64,000 bases of DNA from Plantago ovata. Lineage: Eukaryota > Streptophyta > Magnoliopsida > Lamiales > Plantaginaceae. Made by a program: the position numbers and the translations under genes. Each line of letters begins with the position of its first letter. Positions within the stretch are counted from its first letter, which is position 1. The stretch is from NCBI GenBank assembly GCA_028274465.1, contig CM051458.1, positions 25,931,566 to 25,995,565 on the forward strand, written 5' to 3'. Positions 11,595-21,800 of this stretch are shown piece after piece. The notes beneath the pieces are model-generated. The model saw only the letters and a list, made by a program, of their open reading frames with translations. It did no database searches and was not told where the DNA came from.

Positions 11595-11673
11595 AAAAGC
11601 TGTGGCCGAGTGGAATGTGGTGATGTTCATGGTATATGCAACCCGGGTTTGAATCCCTTTGGCCACAGCTTTT
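11595..11673 (+). ncRNA. tRNA-like pol III module, copy g
   Basis: A box and closing stem are intact. The B box has the invariant C changed (GGGTTTGAATCCC). It is the last unit of the right-hand cluster, 252 bp after copy f. Confidence 0.6.
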
Positions 11674-11700
11674 GCAATTTTTTTTTAATTTATTATTTCC

Positions 11701-12180
11701 ATGAATTTGCAAAAAAGATTATTCTTAAAATACAAAACACAAATAATTAAATCACTGATTTATTAAATATCATTTTTCAATAATTAAAATGAATTGTGAA
11801 TGAATAAACTAAAAACAATTAAACTGATTTTCGTAAAATAGTGTCTACGAATTTAATTTTAATTCCAGAATATATTTTACCTAGGTTTTAATTAACATTT
11901 TAATTCACGTTTAAATTAAAAAATATTTATTATTAATTTTAAAATTCATTTTGCCAAGAATTTAATTGACACCATAATTCAGCATTTAATTAATAAACGA
12001 TTTATTTTTAAATTCCGAAATCTGTTTTGTTGTATAATAATTCAATTAACATATTATTTTTTAATTCCAGAATTTGTTTTGTTGTATACATTTCGGATTT
12101 TTTAATTTATATATAGCTGGACGTTTTTTATAAGAGGAAGGAGAATTAAAATTATCAAAATTAGATGAATGAAAACTTAC
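11701..12180. other. AT-rich non-coding stretch
   Basis: Extremely AT-rich with repeated 'aattttaattcc'-like runs. No open frame or terminal repeats. If the minus-strand gene model is right, this is part of its first intron. Confidence 0.5.
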
Positions 12181-12286
12181 CAAAACAAATGAAATTGAAT
12201 CTTTTCCATCCTCTCAAAATTATTGCCACATAGTGTGAAAGCTCTTGAGAATGAAATTGAGAGAGCCTAGACACCTAGCTTTCATG

Positions 12287-12295
12287 TATATATAG
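12287..12295 (-). promoter_or_regulatory. Candidate TATA box of the minus-strand gene
   Basis: Read on the minus strand, the region shows CTATATATA about 30 bp before a pyrimidine-rich 'gctctctcaattt' stretch (likely start near 12262), itself about 50 bp before the ATG at 12209. In the second copy of this locus a gypsy LTR lies between this box and where the transcript would begin. Confidence 0.4.
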
Positions 12296-12309
12296 ATACT
12301 ACTCGTTCA

Positions 12310-12872
12310 AATTATCTTTAGTTTGAATTGGATGATTGAGAGGTTGTGACAATTGTTTATTTTTACATATATACTACAACTAGAGCAAGTGTAGGTTTTA
12401 ATTAATTTAAAATAATATCCCGTTGGTTGATTACTTGATTCAATCATTAAAAGTAGGAGGCCTCAGTTCAGAGTGATAATAAGTTAGTATGTATTCCTAT
12501 GACTACTGACCGTTTCAGCTCAACTTTTCCACGCACATTACTGGTTGCTCCACGTAATGAAATTTGACCGTTGCAATTTCATCATTGGCGACTTGTTCGA
12601 TTCGAAAGTTGCCAATTTTGCCAATCTAGTACTCCACTATATACTTATGGCCTATACTTATATGTATCTTCTGAATTATAAAAACAATATAATTATTACT
12701 TAAAGTTAGTTGTACAATGTGACGTATAATCAGCAGTGGCATCTGTACATACAAGTAATTCTCAATACTTCCATGGTTTATTTTTTAGCATAGGGTGTAA
12801 AAGTGTGACCACTTGAGATATACGGGTCGATTTGGAATGTCTTTGTTTGTGTTGGTGGATGGTTTGTGACCA
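12310..12872. other. Intergenic flank of LINE-A, copy 1
   Basis: Non-coding DNA, nearly identical to 25744-26307. Its right end has a copy of a 60-bp unit (from about 12804) that recurs after the LINE in copy 2, then the 14-bp target-site duplication 12859-12872. Confidence 0.7.
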
Positions 12873-12959
12873 TTTAATTTTTGCTCTCTGGTCTTGAACT
12901 CTTCTCTTCTCTTATTCTTTAAAATTTCGCTCTCCTAATTTTTAGGAGATGACCTAATT

Positions 12960-13290
12960 CTGCAGTCTACGTTTTTCGGCCGCCAGTCTCCAGCGTTGGC
13001 TGCACCTTTAACACGCGCCGGATATTATTTACACCCTCCGAAAGGGCTTCGAAACCGTACCGAGATCGCGCAAATCGAAGTTCGGACGCGTCGTGTACGT
13101 TATTATTTCCGTTCGCCTGTTTTATTTTTCTAGGGTTCTGCAGCCGTCTGTTTCAGGCCACCCTTCTCAGGTGGTTGTGCATCCATAGACACGCGCCAGA
13201 CCATCGGAACGCCCTTTTCAAGGGCTTTTCAACCGTACCAAGTTCGCACCAATCGCACCACAGACGCGCCGTGTGCGATTTTCCGATCTG
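12960..13290 (+). repeat. Diverged tandem duplication in the LINE-A 5'UTR
   Basis: Two 160-190 bp units start 'ctgcag' (12960 and 13139). Each runs through 'acacgcgcc', 'aagggctt', 'aaccgtacc' and 'gacgcg(t/c)cgtgt' in the same order. Copy 2 has the same arrangement at about 26395-26725. Confidence 0.7.
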
Positions 13291-13334
13291 AGCTCTGTTG
13301 CTTCCCGTACTCTGTTCTTGCTGGTTTCTTTACG

Positions 13335-14834
13335 ATGAATGGCACACACGCTATGGATGCAGAGAGGCTAATGGCACCACCCCCCATGGGAACGAACCGG
13401 CCTGCTTGGACCATTAATGGTCCCAAAATCATGCCGGTTCGAACAGGTACTATTGTTTCTTTAACAATTGATTCCGATTTATACAATTCACAGGTTAATT
13501 GCTGCTCTCGTTTTGCATGTCTTGGACGTCTTATGATGCCAAAGGGCAATACACCATTGAAGTATCATGATCTCAAGATGTCTTTACGTGGAATTTGAAA
13601 GGAGGAAGCATGGCATATGCTCTCTCACGGATTCTTCGTTTTTCAATTTGCTTTGGAGGAAGTTCGTAATCGAATTTTGAGCAATGGGACTGTCAAGCTT
13701 TCTCTGGGAACGGTTTACTTGCAGCCCTATGTTCCCGATTTTGATCCGGCAAAAGCAGCGTATACTCATGCAAAGGTTTGGATCCGTTTGCATGGCCTTC
13801 GTTTTGAGCTCATGCATAAATCTATCATCTTGGGTTTAGCCTCGGTCTATGGCAGGCCGATTAGTATTGACACCGGGTCCCTTGATCGTTGTTTTGGCTC
13901 TTATGTGCGTGTGCTCGTTGACATGGATCTTGCTCAAGATGTTGATTCTTTTGTTCTCTTGGAAACTCCTAAGGGTAATCTACGTATTGAGGTGAGCCTT
14001 GAAAAGGTTCCCGACTTTTGCAAGAAATGTATGACAATTGGGCACCTTTCTTCAGCTTGTTGTCGTGCTGCTCCTCGACAATCTGTGGTTCCGGGTCCGA
14101 TTAATGTTGCGCCAAGTCCACAGGCTAGTTCAGACACAGAACGCGCTCCCCAGGCCCGAGCACTTAGTGTACTTCCAGAGAATGCGCCTCAAGCCACGCA
14201 GCCCCATGCTCCCGCACCTGATCACTCAGAAGTAGAGCTTTTATCCCCCACTGCGCATGCTAGTACTTCTCTGGCGCCGGATTCACCTCTCATTACAAAC
14301 ATCGCGAATGGGAATTCGATCCAGAATAATCCAGTATTGGAAGAGCAAGCCACTAACTCCATTATTCAGAATACGAGGACTTTACCTTTGGTTGACTCCA
14401 CACTGAATTTTACGGAGGTTCCTAAAAAGAAATTCATCCCTCATCGGATTGTACCCAATAAGGCTTCATCATCATCCTCTATCATGACTCAGGTATTTGC
14501 TGCGACAAACAATCAGTTTGCACCTTTAACTGGTTTGGACGCTACGACTGGTAGCATCATCTCACAAGCTGAAACTCCTTTGATTGATGGTCACATCTTT
14601 GATTGCCCATCTGATGCATCTTTGGATCCGGAAGATACTTCTCTGGTGCATGATTCGATACGAGATTCTATTGGCCTGGAGAAAGAACGCCGTCTGTTGG
14701 CAAAAGCAAACATGGGCACTGCAGTTACTCAATCCTGGGCGGATCTTATGGAAGTCGAGGAGCGGGCAGGTGCAGACTTACGTGCCTCTACACGGTCTAC
14801 TACGACCGTTCCTTCTCCTACTGTTTCTCAATGA
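13335..14834 (+). pseudogene. LINE-A ORF1 (nucleic-acid-binding protein), copy 1
   Basis: About 500 codons from ATG 13335 to TGA 14832-14834, with one in-frame TGA at 13596-13598 (probably from TGG). The region after it is the DUF4283-like fold seen in plant LINE ORF1: 'FFVFQFALEEVRNRIL', 'AKVWIRLHGL', 'ASVYGRPISID'. Then comes the single CCHC knuckle CKKCMTIGHLSSAC at about residues 225-240. The C-terminal third is low-complexity Ser/Pro/Thr. ORF1 proteins of L1-type elements bind element RNA to form the RNP. The stop is shared with copy 2, so it predates the split of the copies. Confidence 0.85.
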
Positions 14835-17800
14835 ATGTTTTGTATTGGAACATTCGTGGCATTGGCAATCAGCCAACGCAAAATATGCTACGACAACATT
14901 GTTTTACATTTCACCCTAATTGGGTTGCTATTGCTGAACCAAAGGTTCCCTTTGATTCTATTATTTCATCCTACTGGAATGCTATGGGATTGCGTTTGGT
15001 TGGTCAACATTCGATGGCTAATCACACATCTAACATCTGGGTCTTGGAAAAGGTTTCTCTTGCTCCATCCACTATGATCTTTTCCTCTTCTCAAATGATA
15101 GTTATCCAGGTCAATTTTCTCCATCATTCTTTTTTATTAGCTTTTATTCATGCTGCTAATGATTATATTATTCGTCGTGTGCTTTGGAACGATATACTCT
15201 CACTGCCGCGCCTTCCTATGCTCATTGTAGGTGATTTTAACTCGGTTCTTTGGGCTCATGAGCGTTCCAACGGTTCCTCTCCTGTTCGTATTGAGGTCCA
15301 AGAGTTTACGGCGTTCATAAACTCTGGGAACTTCATTGAACCTGCTAGTTCGGGCTGCTTCTACACTTGGTCAAACAATAGGTTCGCTAATGGCTACTTG
15401 GAAACTCGAATCGATAAGGTTTTGTCTAGTCAACTTTTCTTGGATCTTTGGGACTCGGTCTCTTATCATGTGGGGATCCGAAATTGTTCTGATCACATCC
15501 CGTTAATTGTTCGATGTTCTACCGGACATTTAAATGTCCCACGACCTTTCAGATTCCAGAACATGTGGTTAACACATGAAACTTTTGAGAATTTGCTACG
15601 AGATTCCTGGAGTGCTCTTATCTCGGCCTCTGGCTCAGTGGCAGGAGTTATGGGGAAATTGAAACGGTTAAAGCAATGTCTAAAGCTTTGGAATATTGAA
15701 GTTTTTGGTCATATCAAGACGAAGATTGAAGCTGCCAAGTTGTGTATTGAGAACGCTCAGCAAGCAATTTCTATATATGGACCGAGTGATATCTTACAAC
15801 TGGCAGAAAAAGAAGCTTTATCCAACTACAACCGAATTCTGGATCAAGAAGCAATCTTCTGGAGGCAAAAGAACCGTACTTCTTGGCTGAAAGATGGAGA
15901 TCGAAGCACGACTTTCTTTCATTGAAATTTGAAAGTTACTAGAGGTAATGGTGGGATATCTTCTCTTCTCATCGATGGCGCGCTAACAGAGGGTAAGAAT
16001 CAGATTCGGGATCATATTGTACGCTACTATGAGCAGCTTCAGTCAAGATACATCCGACATCCCCAACTTCTTGGGCATCGATGATTTACTCCCCATGCGA
16101 GTTACACAGGCTCAAAATCAGGAACTTATACGGGTTCCTTCTTCGGAAGAAATACGACATGTGGTGTTTGGAATGAGCCCGGATAGCGCTCCTGGCCCGG
16201 ATGGTTTTGGAGGCCGCTTTTACCAACAAATGTGGCACATTATTGGTGAGGATGTGTCTAGTGCTGTTCGGACTTTCTTCATTCATGGTGAGTTCCCAGT
16301 AGGCTTGAATGCTAGTTTCGTCACTTTGATTCCGAAGCTCAAGGATGCGAATCGAGTGGAGGACTTCAGACCTATTGTTCTGGGGAATTTTCTTTATAAA
16401 ATCATTACGAAACTGATTGCTGATCGTCTTGGGATTATTCTATCTGGTTTGCTCTCTTTTCATCAGTTTGGTTTCATTCCTGGTCGTCGGATCCATGATT
16501 GTATTGCTCTTGCTTCTGAAGGAGTAAACAGCTTGGGCTACCAGTATACGCAGGGTAACATGGTTTTGAAGATTGACATTCGAAAAGCATTTGATACTCT
16601 AAACTGGGACTTTCTTTTGGAAGTGTTGAGACTGATGGGATTTACTCATACCTTTATAGCTTGGATCCGATTTATCTTGCATTCTGTAAGGCTTTCGGTT
16701 TTGATTAATGGTTCACCGGAAGGCTTCTTTTCTTGTTCCCAAGGGGTTCGGCAAGGAGATCCACTTTCTCCTTTGATTTTCTGTTTGGCAGAAGAGGTTT
16801 TCAGTCGACCGCTAACTGCTGTGGCCTCATCAGGGGAGATTACTCCTTTGTTTCTTGGTCGTAATATTGATTTCCCTTCTCATTTACTATATGCATGTGA
16901 TGTGATTATTTTTTGCAGGGCCACTTCTGCAAATTGCAGAGCTATTCTGAAGATACTTAATGTCTATAAAGGTTGGTCGGGATAGCACTTCAATCCGCAG
17001 AAGTCACGGGTTTATTTCAGTACCTTCTTGCCACCGACGTTTACGGGAAGGTTACGGAGGATCTTGACTATCAGTTCTGGTGCTTTGCCGTTTGTGTACC
17101 TTGGTGTCCCTCTCTTTATTGGGTGCCTAGAAGGCGACATTTACAGCATTTAGCTGATGGGATTGCTACTAAGTTTGCTCGCTGGAAAGGTTCTTCCCTC
17201 TCCATGGCAGGTCGGATCTGCCTAGTTCAATCTGTCATTCAGGGAGCCTTCGTACACTCTATGATGGTTTATCGCTGTCCAAAGTCTCTGCTCCGGGATC
17301 TAGAAGGTAAAATGCGAAATTTCATCTTCACTAGTGATATTCTTAAGATGAGTGCGGTCAAGATATCTTGGAAACACTGTTGTTTTCCTAAGTCTGAAGG
17401 TGGTATCGGGCTTCGTTCAATGGTAGCTGCCAATAAGTCATTTCTCTCACGTTTTACTTGGGATGTCATGAAACATAAGGAGCCTTACATGAATATTTTG
17501 CTGGATCGGTATATCTCGCAAGGCAAGCTGCGCTCCTCTGTTCGATCTTCAGTTTGGTTTGGATTCAGAGATTGTTATCCTGCTTTAGTTTCTGGCTCTC
17601 GTTGGATGGCTAGTTCAGATTCCTCACTACGTTTCTGGCTTGATAATTGGTTGGGGTATTGCATTGCAGATAGACTCCACAGTCCTGATCATCTTCGGCA
17701 TCATTATGAATTTACAATTGCGGACTACATCCTGAATGGTACGTGGGATTTGACTCCAGCCTTCATCATGGCTCACCCTGACATTGCTCAGGATATTTTT

Positions 17801-18720
17801 TCGTATCATCTCGCGCCACCCCAACATGATAAGCGAATTTGGTCTAAATCCATGGATGGAGCTGTTCTAGTGCTATCTTTTATCATCACACCCGTCCCAC
17901 ATTTCCTGAAGTCACCTGGGGTAATTGGATTTGGGCTGATTTCATTCCCCCACGGCGTTCTATTACTATCTGGAAGGCAATTCATGAAAAGCTCTGTACG
18001 CTTGATCATCTTAGAGGAATTGGTTTTTGTGGGACCATCGATCTGCGTTTTTTGTTATGCCGCTGCGGAAGATGTAGATCATCTCTTGGTGAGCTGCTCC
18101 TTTACTCGTGCTCTTTGGACTCGTGTTTTCGATCTTTTTCATTTGTCTTTTACAGATTGCCACAGCTTCAATGAATTGGTTCTGCAAGCGATGTCTAGAC
18201 ATTTCAGCACACAAGTATCGAGCTTTGGCGTTTAGTTTTTGTTACTCTTACTTGGTTGATTTGGAGAAGTCGCAATTTATGGATTTTTGAGGGGCAGCGA
18301 TTCACTCTTAATTCCATCATGCACACTCTTTTTAGTCTGGTTTATGAGCATCAGAACCTTTTGAAGGGCTTTATGCATAACACCATCGAGGATTTGCTCA
18401 CTCTACGATCTTTTAGCATTACAGGAAGGCCGCGTCTGCTCCTTTGATTACTGAAGTTCGGTGGATTCCACCTTCCATAGGTTGGATTAAATGTAATACG
18501 GATGGGAGCGCTTTAGGGTTCCGGGAGCAGCCTACAGCGGCAGGTGTTTTCCGGACCACAAACAACACGGTTTTGGGTTGTTTTGTGCAACACATTGGCA
18601 CTTCACATGCTTTTGAGGCTGAATGGTGGCAAAAATTATGAGTATTGAGTATGCATACCAACAAAGGTGGCACAAGCTCTAGAATTGAGACAGATTCTAC
18701 TTATGTTCAGAATGTAGTTA
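14831..18720 (+). pseudogene. LINE-A ORF2 (endonuclease/reverse transcriptase), copy 1
   Basis: Starts at ATG 14831 inside the ORF1 stop (ATGA overlap). The AP-type endonuclease shows MNVLYWNIRG, VAIAEPK, 'IVGDFN' and 'CSDHIPL', all with expected catalytic residues. RT shows 'APGPDGFGG', 'LIPKL', 'FRPIVLGN', 'FIPGRRIHD', 'KIDIRKAFD' and 'GVRQGDPLSP'. The catalytic box reads YACD instead of YADD, so RT should be inactive. Breaks: TGA after 'TTFFH' (15923-15925), a frame change near 16.02-16.05 kb, TAG after 'KGWSG' (about 16983), and several one-base shifts from 17.1 kb on. A zinc-binding motif (CVFCYAAAEDVDHLLVSC) and the start of RNase H (CNTDGSA) follow before the gap. Confidence 0.88.
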
Positions 18721-18820
18721 NNNNNNNNNNNNNNNNNNNNNNNNNNNNNNNNNNNNNNNNNNNNNNNNNNNNNNNNNNNNNNNNNNNNNNNNNNNNNNNN
18801 NNNNNNNNNNNNNNNNNNNN
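18721..18820. other. Assembly gap (100 N), probable haplotype misjoin
   Basis: A run of exactly 100 N. Left of it the contig ends inside LINE-A RNase H. Right of it a gypsy element begins internally, and the same LINE reappears 6.9 kb later. See findings. Confidence 0.98.
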
Positions 18821-21800
18821 CTCGTATGATTGTCCTGGGTTGGTACCCTTGGATTCTGAGGGTTTTCCACCGGGCCACCTCTGCTGGTCTGACCCCGCTG
18901 GACCCATAAACTAGCGAGAAGGAGTCTCTTTGTACTGTCTTGGATTAGTGGGCGTGATCCCCACGGTGTGCAACACCACTCCCTCAAGCTCGTCTCCCAC
19001 ATCCCTATTGGTAGCGAACCTCTTCTGCAAGTTGTTGACGAGGATTTTGTGTGACGGCTTCTGTTTGCCCATTGGATTGAGGAGTCCTACAGAGGTATAC
19101 CTCCTCTCAATCTTCATTTCCTTGCACCATTCAGGAATCTTTGGCCACAAAAGTGGAGCACCATTTCCGAGATGAGGACCCTTGGCAGCCAATCGCACAC
19201 ACGATGTTTCCTCCATACGAAGTCATCTCTCTTTGTTCGGTTATCTGTAGATTACTTCTCAACTTCCGCCCACTTGCTAAGTATTCGACCGCGCACAATG
19301 ATGAACTTCTTCTTGACCCGTGCCTCTTTGAAAGGGACCGACTATGTCGATGCCCCATAGTCGAAAGGGCAAGTGATGGCGATGGGCATGAGAGGTTTCG
19401 CCGGGACGTTGATCAAATTGGGTGAATTGACACTCCTCGCACTTTCCACACAATTGGGCAGCGTCTTCGCGAATAGTGGGCCAGTTATCCTTGTCGAATG
19501 ACTTTTTGTGCGAGGGTTTCTTCCTCCGGCATGGTTCCGCCGCAACTTCCTCGATGCATCTCTCCGAGAAGTTTCTGAACTTCATGCTCGGAAGCTATCT
19601 CAAGTAGACGCCCTCGAAAGGATCTTTTACAAGTAGTCCTTGCATATGGATCGAGGAGCTTTCCCTTTGATCTCCTCGCTTCAGCCTGTGTCACGAGAAG
19701 GCTTCCATTTTGAGATAGTTGTTATCGCTTGCATCCAATTCGTTGATCGTCAATTGCCAAGACGTTTGGCTTTGAGGACCACAAGATGATGCATTGATTC
19801 TCATGAGTATCACGTTCCGGGTATCAACTCTCCCGGAGGCTGAAGCATACTTGATAGGGATCAGGGCATCGACACTTTGATGAGATCTCTCGAGAACTTT
19901 TCAATCTCACAACTTCAAACTTTTGAATGTCTTCCGTGATGGCGCCTCTGTACTCAGCTAGTGAGTCTTTCTTGGTTCTGAATTTCCCCGAGATTTGCTT
20001 CTCGGCCCTTGGGAATCGTTGAAGAGATGTAGCTTCTTCACTTCCAATGATTTGCCATACGTAGAGCGATGAGGATGGCTTCATATTCTGCTTCATTGTT
20101 GGAGACCGGGAAACTAAGAGTACCGCGTACTCGAGTTCAGCCCCTCCGGGACTCTTGAAGTATATTCCTATCCCGCCATTTTTTCCTGACGAGGATCCAT
20201 CAACATGAAGAATCCAGACGTCTCCGTGGTCGACTAGCTCTTTGGGTTTTGGAGAGACGTCTCCGCACCCTTTGGCTCGTCGGTTTTCTCTGTCAGGAAC
20301 ATTCATGCCTTTTCCTTGTGGTTGGGACATGCCTTAAGCTCTTTTAAAGCATCCTCCAGAGCTTGCATCGGGTTGTTTTGATGGGTTGCTCTTCGACCAT
20401 CATCGTAGCACTCTTTGTTGCTGAAGAGTTTTTCCTCTGAAGTTCCTTTTGAGGGATACTCCACGAGGAAGTCGGCTATGACTTGTGCTTTCTTGGCTAC
20501 GGGTGCTTGGTAGTCGATGTCGTACGCCTTAGTTCAATCGCCCATCTTGCCATTCTTCCCGAATTTTCGGGCTTTCCGAGGACTTGCTTGAGAGGTTGCT
20601 TTGTCAAAACAACAACCTTGTGAGCACCAAAGTAGGGTTTTAGCCTCCTTGCCGTATAAACGAGGGCAAAGGAAAGCCTCTCGATATCCATGTACCGCGT
20701 TTCAGCCCCGGCAAGTACTTTGCTCAAGTAGTAGATGGGCAAGTGGTCGTTCCCTTGGATTCGTACCAAAACCGAGCTGATAGCTTCCCCGGTTGCTGCT
20801 AAGTACAATAGAGTACCTCTCCGTCCACGGGCTTTGACAATAGAGGAGGAGCGAGTAGGTACTTTCAGCTTCTCGAAGGCTTCCTCGCACTCCTTTGTCC
20901 ACTCGAAGTGGCTGCTCTTTCTCAATACCTTGAAAAAAGGTAGATTTTTCTCGGCCGACCTTGAGATGAATCTACTCAATGCAATTGATTTTCCGACCAA
21001 TTGTTGCACTCATTGATGGACTGAGGTTGGGGAAGATCGAGGATGGCCTTTATCTTCTCGGGGTTCGCTTCTATTCCTCTTTCGGTCACCATGTAACCGA
21101 GGAACTTCCCCCCTTTGACACCGAAGGTACACTTCGCCGGTTGAGCTTCATGCCATACTTTCTCAAGATTGAGAAGCACTTTGCCAGGTAACCTACATGT
21201 TGCTCCTCGGTCTTGCTCTTGACGAGCATGTCATCGACATACTCATTGGTTTTACCAACTCTTCCTTGAACATCTTGTTGACCAGCCTTTGGTAGGTCGC
21301 TCCGGCGTTCTTAAGCCAAATGGCATCACGTTGAAGCAATACACATTGCCGTTAGCGAAGAAGGCGGTTTAGGCACATCATCTTTGGCCATTTTGACCTG
21401 GTAGAAGCCCTGGTATGCATCCATGAAACTCAGGAGGGCGCATCCAGCGGTGGAAACGAGCTGGTCGATCCTGGGAGAGGGTATGGATCCTTCGGGCAAA
21501 ACTTGTTGAGCCTTGTGAAATTGTTGCACATTCGCCATTTTCCCGGACCCTTCTCCACGAGGACCACGTTGCATACCCAGTCTGAGTATCTCATTCTTTG
21601 ATGTGGCCAGCTTTAAGAAGCCTTTGTACTTCCGCTTCTATGATGGCATTATCTTCCGCACTGAAGTCTCTTCGCTTTCTCTGATGTGGGTGATCGATGG
21701 TCTACGTTCAGACGGTGAACGGGACACGTGGGTCGATCCCCTTCAGGTCCTCGGGCTCCACGCGAAGAGTCGTTGTTATCTTTCAAACATTGGATGAGTT

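Larger units (their letters stand above)
10776..11700 (+). repeat. Tandem array, about 245-bp unit, four tRNA-like modules
   Basis: Modules d-g start at 10855, 11104, 11347 and 11599. Between them a conserved AT-rich spacer recurs, with 'cattcgattatatgtcacat'-like and 'taataactcataatctagag' blocks and 'cgaacaccaatacttgatgttgt' just before each module. The same spacer flanks modules b and c at 8.4-8.8 kb, so the left cluster belongs to the same repeat, separated by about 1.9 kb of other sequence. Confidence 0.85.
9610..12209 (-). pseudogene. Putative small spliced minus-strand gene, degenerate, unrecognised
   Basis: A TATA-like box lies upstream at about 12287-12293. A possible first exon 12209-12181 (MEKIQFHLF) ends at a good GTAAGT donor. 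Two near-duplicate internal exons lie at 10435-10364 and 10079-10009; both contain FRDD-A/Q-LN-G/D-IT and end 'DANW' before a GTTAGT donor. A last exon, 9786-9610, follows a pyrimidine-rich acceptor and reads VDVFEYKTFH, one in-frame TGA, then VQPFLDILIEVNHPM... to GKIALMP and a stop. The exon text looks protein-like, but I recognise no family. The TGA and the one-base length difference between the duplicated exons argue for decay. Several tRNA-like modules would lie in its first intron. The link between the first exon and the rest is inference. Confidence 0.35.
12873..18720 (+). mobile_element. LINE-A copy 1 (plant L1 clade), cut by an assembly gap
   Basis: Starts directly after the 14-bp target duplication ATGGTTTGTGACCA. 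Order: 5'UTR with a diverged tandem duplication (about 12960-13290), ORF1 (DUF4283-type RNA-binding region plus CCHC knuckle), then ORF2 (endonuclease, reverse transcriptase, zinc-binding region, start of RNase H). The 3' end is lost in the N run; copy 2 shows it. It differs from copy 2 at scattered bases, with single-base indels concentrated after 17.1 kb, i.e. near the contig end. Confidence 0.92.
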
